Source: Thiotrichaceae bacterium
GTDB taxonomy: Bacteria > Pseudomonadota > Gammaproteobacteria > Beggiatoales > Beggiatoaceae
Length of the DNA stretch: 64,000 nucleotides
Assembly: GCA_011391085.1 (NCBI GenBank)
Contig: JAABRD010000008.1
Location: 62,001 to 126,000, forward strand
Direction of reading: 5' to 3'
In this document: positions 59,421 to 64,000 of the stretch, piece by piece
Layout of the letters: the number at the start of each line of letters is the position of its first letter
Numbering within the stretch: the stretch's first letter is position 1
Translations under genes and position numbers: made by a program
The notes under the pieces: generated by a model
The model's input: only the letters and a program-made list of their open reading frames with translations
What the model was told of the DNA's origin: nothing
The model's database searches: none

Positions 59421-61655
59421 TCATGGATTTTCAAACATATCATCTTGAAGTTCTGGAATCGTTTTATGCGGTTTTAAATCAAAATGTTGCCAGGCAAGCC
59501 GGGTAGCGACGCGGCCTCTGGGGGTGCGCATGAGGAAGCCTTGTTGAATTAAGAAGGGTTCAATGACTTCTTCGATGGTGCCTCGTTCTTCGCCAATAGC
59601 CGCCGCTAGACTTTCTATGCCGACCGGGCCGCCGTCAAATTTTTCCATAATGGCGAGTAAGAGTTTTCGATCCATCATGTCCAGACCATAAATGTCAACA
59701 TTGAGGAGGTCAAGGGCACTTTTTGCCACTTCTAGGGTGATATGGCCATCGGCGCGAACTTGGGCATAGTCTCGAACCCGCCGGAGGAGGCGGTTGGCAA
59801 TCCGTGGGGTGCCGCGGGAACGGTGGGCTAGTTCGGTGGTGCCATCGGGGTCGATGGGGACATTTAAAATGTTGGAAGCGCGTGTGATAATTTTAGCCAA
59901 TTCGTCACTGTTGTAAAATTCGAGGCGATGGGTGATGCCAAAGCGGTCTCGTAGCGGAGAAGTGAGAAGCCCTGCACGAGTGGTTGCACCAATTAGGGTG
60001 AAGGGTTTCAGGTCGAGTTTAATAGACCGGGCCGCAGGTCCTTCTCCTATCATAATGTCCAGTTGAAAGTCTTCCATGGCGGGATATAAAATTTCTTCTA
60101 CCACGGGACTCAGACGGTGAATTTCGTCAATAAAGAGGACATCACGGGGTTCTAAATTAGTCAATAAAGCGGCTAAATCGCCGGGTTTTTCTAAAATAGG
60201 TCCAGAGGTTTGACGTAGGTTCACACCCATTTCGTTAGCGGTGATGTGGGCTAAGGTGGTATTATGGTTGTAAAAACCATTGGCGACAAACGAGTGGCTG
60301 TTGGGAACGCAGAAGTCATACACGGGGGCGCGGCCTGGTGTTAGGGTAGCGACGCGGTCCCAGTAGATGTTAGGGTGGCAAAGCTGTTTAAGGATTTGCA
60401 TTTCGGGTTGCCAGGTAGCTTGAGTTCCCAGTAAATTCAATGATTTTTCTACTTCTTGACGCGATAAGGGGTGCAGATAATTTTGGCACAAGGCGTCAAG
60501 TTGTGGATAAGCCGCCGAGGTGGGGAGTATCGTTTGGTCAATGATGGTCTTTAACAGCGGTTGCGTATAGGGTATCAAGTCTAAAGGTGACTCATTCCAG
60601 AAGTCGTCTGGAAAGTGATTGCCAGGCAGAGACCTCGCAGGTCTGGGTGGTTTAAAACCTATCCATTTTTGTAACAAATCAAACTGGTTGCCCGTAATCA
60701 GTAACTGATCTTGACAATGTAGGCCCGTGATGGGGTCGCGTGGACGATGCGCAATAATCCCAAAGTGAGTCAGCAACAATTGTATTTGAGTGGTTAATCG
60801 GTTAGAATGTAATGGCAATTCCAGATGAGTTTGTCTGATTTGACCGATTGTTTCAAAAATACCACGTAGGCAAGCGGCAATAGTACTGGCAGATTTATCT
60901 AAAATAAATGCGGGTAACTCGCAACATTGAATCGCTACTCGTCTTCCTATGTCATAACACCAAATAAAATTAGCCATGTTATTCAGTGCGATAGAAAAAT
61001 AATGGGGTATCCTGGAGACCTTTCGTTGCTTTTTGTCAGAAAATTCCTTAATATGGGATATGACAGAACCATGGAATTTGACAGGATTCTGAATAAATAT
61101 TTTATTATCAACAGGTTGCGGATGCACCAATTTTTGCATATTTTGGGTAATGGCGATCCAATCTTGACTGGTTAAATCACCTAAAGATTTCCACTGTAAT
61201 CCGTGTGGTGTCGCAACCATGACGGGATGATTGGGCGTACCTTGGAGACTGAAACCGGCGTTGGTAGTCAAACAAAGAGTCTCTTGGATGCCGTTACTAT
61301 AGATATGTGAGGTATTCTCAAAACCTTGCAAGCCATAGACACGAATCCGTTTTTCAAGATAACTATCGGTTTTTAAATGCGGTGGAATTAAGTTAGCAAA
61401 TGGAGTCCACCCAAATTCTGTTAAAATATAGCTATCGGCGGTGATACACTTGCCCAGGCCTGGTGGTCCAAAGATTAATACATGATCAAGTGCCTCGCCG
61501 CGTGCCTTAGCGGCGGTGATGAAAATTTCCATTTGTTCACAGGTGCGCGGTTGACCAATATAGTCATTTAGACACTGTGGGCGAATGGTTTTATCAAAAA
61601 TGCGGTCTTCGGCACAGCCGACGGGGCTAATTAAACGTTCGGTTTCTATGGTCAC
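59421..61655 (-). CDS. ruvB: Holliday-junction helicase RuvB containing an intein
   Basis: 744 residues from GTG 61655, where the family N-terminus begins ([34 protein letters not shown]). The open frame reaches further into repeat DNA. Removing the intein leaves 348 residues, normal for RuvB. The P-loop GPPGLGK|TT is split: the intein lies between the lysine and the first threonine. Downstream are Walker [11 protein letters not shown], sensor 1 [10 protein letters not shown] and the winged-helix end ([17 protein letters not shown]). RuvB is the ATP motor of RuvABC branch migration. No ruvA or ruvC is adjacent. Confidence 0.96.
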   Translation of the reverse strand: MTIETERLISPVGCAEDRIFDKTIRPQCLNDYIGQPRTCEQMEIFITAAKARGEALDHVLIFGPPGLGKCITADSYILTEFGWTPFANLIPPHLKTDSYLEKRIRVYGLQGFENTSHIYSNGIQETLCLTTNAGFSLQGTPNHPVMVATPHGLQWKSLGDLTSQDWIAITQNMQKLVHPQPVDNKIFIQNPVKFHGSVISHIKEFSDKKQRKVSRIPHYFSIALNNMANFIWCYDIGRRVAIQCCELPAFILDKSASTIAACLRGIFETIGQIRQTHLELPLHSNRLTTQIQLLLTHFGIIAHRPRDPITGLHCQDQLLITGNQFDLLQKWIGFKPPRPARSLPGNHFPDDFWNESPLDLIPYTQPLLKTIIDQTILPTSAAYPQLDALCQNYLHPLSRQEVEKSLNLLGTQATWQPEMQILKQLCHPNIYWDRVATLTPGRAPVYDFCVPNSHSFVANGFYNHNTTLAHITANEMGVNLRQTSGPILEKPGDLAALLTNLEPRDVLFIDEIHRLSPVVEEILYPAMEDFQLDIMIGEGPAARSIKLDLKPFTLIGATTRAGLLTSPLRDRFGITHRLEFYNSDELAKIITRASNILNVPIDPDGTTELAHRSRGTPRIANRLLRRVRDYAQVRADGHITLEVAKSALDLLNVDIYGLDMMDRKLLLAIMEKFDGGPVGIESLAAAIGEERGTIEEVIEPFLIQQGFLMRTPRGRVATRLAWQHFDLKPHKTIPELQDDMFENP
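60261..61448 (-). mobile_element. intein inserted in the RuvB P-loop
   Basis: 396 residues starting Cys ([14 protein letters not shown]) and ending GFYNHN before extein Thr. Splicing motifs: block A Cys1, block [13 protein letters not shown] with the T-x-x-H motif, block [19 protein letters not shown], block G penultimate His and final Asn. The middle (about 150-350) resembles a LAGLIDADG homing endonuclease, [14 protein letters not shown] then [13 protein letters not shown], but the acidic residues of the second motif (normally F-D-x-D-G) read F-E-T-I-G, so cleavage is probably lost. Protein splicing appears competent. Confidence 0.9.
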
Positions 61656-61744
61656 AAATGATAGTTGTAAATTGATAGTCTGAAATTGCTGATTTAAGTA
61701 CCTATGCGAAGCCAATCTGGTATTGATGGCCTGCATGTAGCATG

Positions 61745-61823
61745 TAGGGTGGATTAAGCGAAGCGTATCCACCAGAAATGCAGGTGGTCCGTCTGGTGGA
61801 TACGCTTCGCTTAATCCACCCTA
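61745..61823. repeat. GTAGGGTGGATTAAGCGAAGC palindrome (family I)
   Basis: 79-bp inverted repeat with arms GTAGGGTGGATTAAGCGAAG and CTTCGCTTAATCCACCCTAC, immediately before ruvB. Similar to 33457, 26178 and 31645. Confidence 0.8.
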
Positions 61824-61973
61824 CAAACTACAAACGGCCAACAAACCATATACCAGATTGGTTATTCATGCTTACTTATGCTGATGTGGGCGAGATTTGA
61901 CCGCTTTTTGAAAGTTGTCGAATCTTTCTATGTCGTGTCATAATACCAAAAACTCTAACTCTTCACAATAGGA

Positions 61974-63509
61974 ATGTCCACCTTGGAAGACAAAAAAGAA
62001 CATCGTAACACCTTACCTAAAGGTTTCTGGCTAAACGAATACGAAATTGAGTCCGTCCTGGGCAAGCCGGGAGGATTTGGTATCACTTACCTGGCTATGG
62101 ATACTAATTTGCGCCAAAAGGTCGCGGTTAAAGAGTATCTACCTACCGATTTTGCCATACGTGAAGGTATCAGCACCGTTTATGTGCGTTCTTCCTCCGA
62201 TGCCGATTCCTTCCAATGGGGCTTGAAATCCTTTATTGAAGAGGCGCGTGCGCTGGCGCGGTTTAGTCATCCCAATATCGTGCGCGTTTTGCGTTTCTTT
62301 GAGGCCAATGGGACCGCCTACATGGTGATGGAATACCAAGAAGGTCAATGCTTTACGGATTATTTAAAAACCCAGCATACCCTCAATGAACAAGAATTAT
62401 TGGCTATTATAGACCCCCTCTTATTTGGTCTGGCAGAGGTCCACAAAGCGGGGCTGTTACATCGTGACATCAAACCTAATAATATTTACATTCGCAACGA
62501 CGGCACTCCCGTGTTACTCGATTTTGGTTCGGCCCGCTATGCGGTTGGCAAAACTCGTAGTGTTACCAGTATTGTTACGCCAGGTTATGCACCTTTAGAA
62601 CAATACGATAATGCCATCAAAGATCAAGGTCCATGGAGTGACATTTATGCCCTGGGCGCGGTCATGTATCATGCTATTCACGGCGAACCGCCACCAGCGG
62701 CCACGAGGCGCGTGTTAAAAGACCCCATGATACCTGCGGTGCAAATTGGGGAAGGTAAATATAATGAAAGCCTGTTAAAGGCCATTGATTGGGCTTTACA
62801 AGTCAGCGAGGAAAATCGTCCGCAAAGTGTGGAACAATGGCGTCACGCCTTTTTATCTGATTTTTTCAGTCAGAAAGTAGCGTTACCACTTCCCCCTTCT
62901 TCTTCCATAGAAAAATTCTGGAGTTCTCCACAATTGCGTTGGTGGTGCCTCACCGCCCTCAGCGGCTTGGGGGTTATCCTATTGGTTGCCCTGTGGGTTA
63001 TTGCCTCCCTTTATTATGGTGGTGTGCCATCGCAAGAACTTCAAGCTGCCTTAGCCAAAGAACAGGCCGCCCGCGCTGCTTTAGAAAATGAACTTAAAGA
63101 CACCAAGGCTTTGTTAGACAAGGAACAAAAACTTCGCAAACAAAAAGAACTGTTACTTGCCAAAGTCGTCAGTTTTGAAGAAAGAAAGCAAATCAGGGGG
63201 GAAACCGGTTCTCAAAACCACCTGGGAACAAATAACTACTATGATGTAGTGGGGGTTGGTGCTTCAGATACTTTAAGAGTCCGTTCCCTCCCAGGCGCCC
63301 TCAGTCCCCTTGTAGATGAACTCCCACCTAATGGCAAATGTGTTGCTTATTTGGGACAGTTTCGCATTGTCGGTCAATACGTATGGGTGTTGGTGCAATA
63401 CAGAGACAAGCCGAAGGGTTGGGTAAATTCACAATTTCTGATAGAAAATCGAGATGAGGAATGCAAAAAATTAGAGGTTCAAACCGTCAACGAGGAAAAG
63501 AAACCATAA
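61974..63509 (+). CDS. membrane Ser/Thr protein kinase with extracytoplasmic SH3-like domain
   Basis: 511 residues. Kinase domain 20-300: glycine loop GKPGGFGITYLA, ATP lysine VAVKEYLP (Lys53), catalytic HRDIKPNN (Asp165), DFG (LLDFGSAR, Asp183) and TPGYAPLEQY. A membrane helix near 325-350 (WWCLTALSGLGVILLVALWVIASLYYGG) follows, then a coiled coil (ALAKEQAARAALENELKDTKALLDKEQ) and an SH3b-like domain (DTLRVRSLPGALSPLVDELPPNGKCVAYLG ... WVLVQYRDKPKGWVNSQFL) that would sense cell-wall or ligand cues outside. No phosphatase partner is adjacent. Confidence 0.9.
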   Translation: MSTLEDKKEHRNTLPKGFWLNEYEIESVLGKPGGFGITYLAMDTNLRQKVAVKEYLPTDFAIREGISTVYVRSSSDADSFQWGLKSFIEEARALARFSHPNIVRVLRFFEANGTAYMVMEYQEGQCFTDYLKTQHTLNEQELLAIIDPLLFGLAEVHKAGLLHRDIKPNNIYIRNDGTPVLLDFGSARYAVGKTRSVTSIVTPGYAPLEQYDNAIKDQGPWSDIYALGAVMYHAIHGEPPPAATRRVLKDPMIPAVQIGEGKYNESLLKAIDWALQVSEENRPQSVEQWRHAFLSDFFSQKVALPLPPSSSIEKFWSSPQLRWWCLTALSGLGVILLVALWVIASLYYGGVPSQELQAALAKEQAARAALENELKDTKALLDKEQKLRKQKELLLAKVVSFEERKQIRGETGSQNHLGTNNYYDVVGVGASDTLRVRSLPGALSPLVDELPPNGKCVAYLGQFRIVGQYVWVLVQYRDKPKGWVNSQFLIENRDEECKKLEVQTVNEEKKP

Positions 63510-64000
63510 ATCCATCTCCCCTAAATCGTGTTTCCGTTCCTATTTTATAATAACATTCCTTCTCATTTGTACCCCCCCTGCCCCCCGCACGCGGGGGGGA
63601 GTCACTCCCCCGTACACAGGGGCAGGGGGGTATAAGTGATGAGGAATATTACTATAACAGTCGGAGTCCTAAAACCCGTTTTGGGCCGAAGTTGTCCAAA
63701 ACGAGTTTTGGACTCCCTTTCTGTAAAGACTGTCAATCCTCTTAGTCCAACGTCCAGTCGTCTGGCAAAAACGTCTATCTTTGAACCAAAAGCCGGCTTG
63801 GTAAGTATTTTGCAAAGTAAGTGACTAAAGTGGAAAACGGTGAATAGTTTTATTAAAATTCGGCAGTCTATCAACTCACCGGCTAAAGTCTCCATTTCAA
63901 CGTTTCCACTTTCGGCAACCCACACGGTAGTAAGGTAGAATAGACTCAAATTTAGACTAACGACTGGCCCACATCAATTTCCATGAACAATATTTCAACG
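63510..64000. other. repeat-rich spacer at the window end
   Basis: Contains the family B element 63546-63656, a family D inverted pair near 63664-63715 (GGAGTCCTAAAACCCGTTTTGG / CCAAAACGAGTTTTGGACTCC), and about 270 bp of unremarkable sequence. ATG 63983 may open a new gene running off the edge (MNNIST); too short to judge. Confidence 0.5.
63546..63656. mobile_element. MITE, family B, GC-run core
   Basis: 111 bp, left end TATAATAACATTCCTTCTC (diverged), right end GAGGAATATTACTATA, interior GTACCCCCCCTGCCCCCCGC / GGGGCAGGGGGGTA hairpin. Same type as 41065 and 53570. Confidence 0.75.

Noticed and set aside
61656-61772. 39-codon N-terminal extension of RuvB
   Set aside because: It starts in the family I palindrome and does not match RuvB; GTG 61655 gives the family's N-terminus.
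63602-63949. 115-codon minus-strand frame near the window end
   Set aside because: It runs through the family B element and a family D palindrome; composition is repeat-derived and no family is recognisable.

Overview
The window looks like a chromosomal segment of a gammaproteobacterium. The best evidence is the block ruvB-ybgC-tolQ-tolR-tolA-tolB-pal-cpoB on the minus strand (about 51.9-61.7 kb), an order characteristic of Gammaproteobacteria, supported by yfiQ/pat-type acetyltransferase, cysZ, trmB, scpAB and groESL. The heavy load of intergenic palindromes, toxin-antitoxin remnants, Uma2 nucleases and an intein recalls large sulfur bacteria (Beggiatoaceae/Thiotrichales). That placement is inference: no sulfur-oxidation gene lies in the window.

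Layout. 0-2.2 kb: lutB (cut by the window edge) and lutC, separated by repeats. 2.3-5.3 kb: broken kinase-like fragments and a membrane sensor phosphatase. 5.4-11.1 kb: an unknown gene, a 49-bp palindromic tandem array, thiG, a CNNM/CorC membrane protein and a TonB-dependent receptor. 11.4-13.3 kb: a methyltransferase-nuclease fusion and a damaged HEPN gene. 13.7-16.9 kb: groES-groEL behind a CIRCE-like operator, an exported cold-shock-domain protein, and rnpB with a clear promoter. 17.1-36.7 kb: mostly single housekeeping or metabolic genes (acyl-CoA synthetase/acetyltransferase, tyrosine phenol-lyase-like enzyme, nuoF, aspartic protease, DUF455, MidA, pteridine reductase, TerB-like, acylphosphatase, cysZ, trmB, yciO, trpS, scpA-scpB). 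36.8-43.6 kb: an accessory island of intact and broken toxin-antitoxin genes, a small XRE-regulated cassette and an exported protein. 44.4-51.3 kb: alaS, another PIN-toxin pair, a transporter/methyltransferase pair and an SPFH protein. 51.9-61.7 kb: the tol-pal operon, interrupted by two Uma2 genes, and an intein-containing ruvB. 62-63.5 kb: a membrane Ser/Thr kinase with an SH3-type sensor domain.

The most striking property is between the genes. Almost every gap holds palindromic or terminal-inverted-repeat elements in at least a dozen families. For six elements I can read 8-bp target-site duplications (four exact, two with one mismatch). One of them (41679-41771) sits inside a reading frame that is restored exactly if the element and one duplication copy are removed. 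These are therefore MITE-like non-autonomous transposons. Other palindromes have been absorbed into coding sequence (scpB), moved next to start codons (nuoF, the sensor phosphatase gene) or placed between operon partners (lutB/lutC). No transposase gene is visible here. I found no tRNA, rRNA or CRISPR array.
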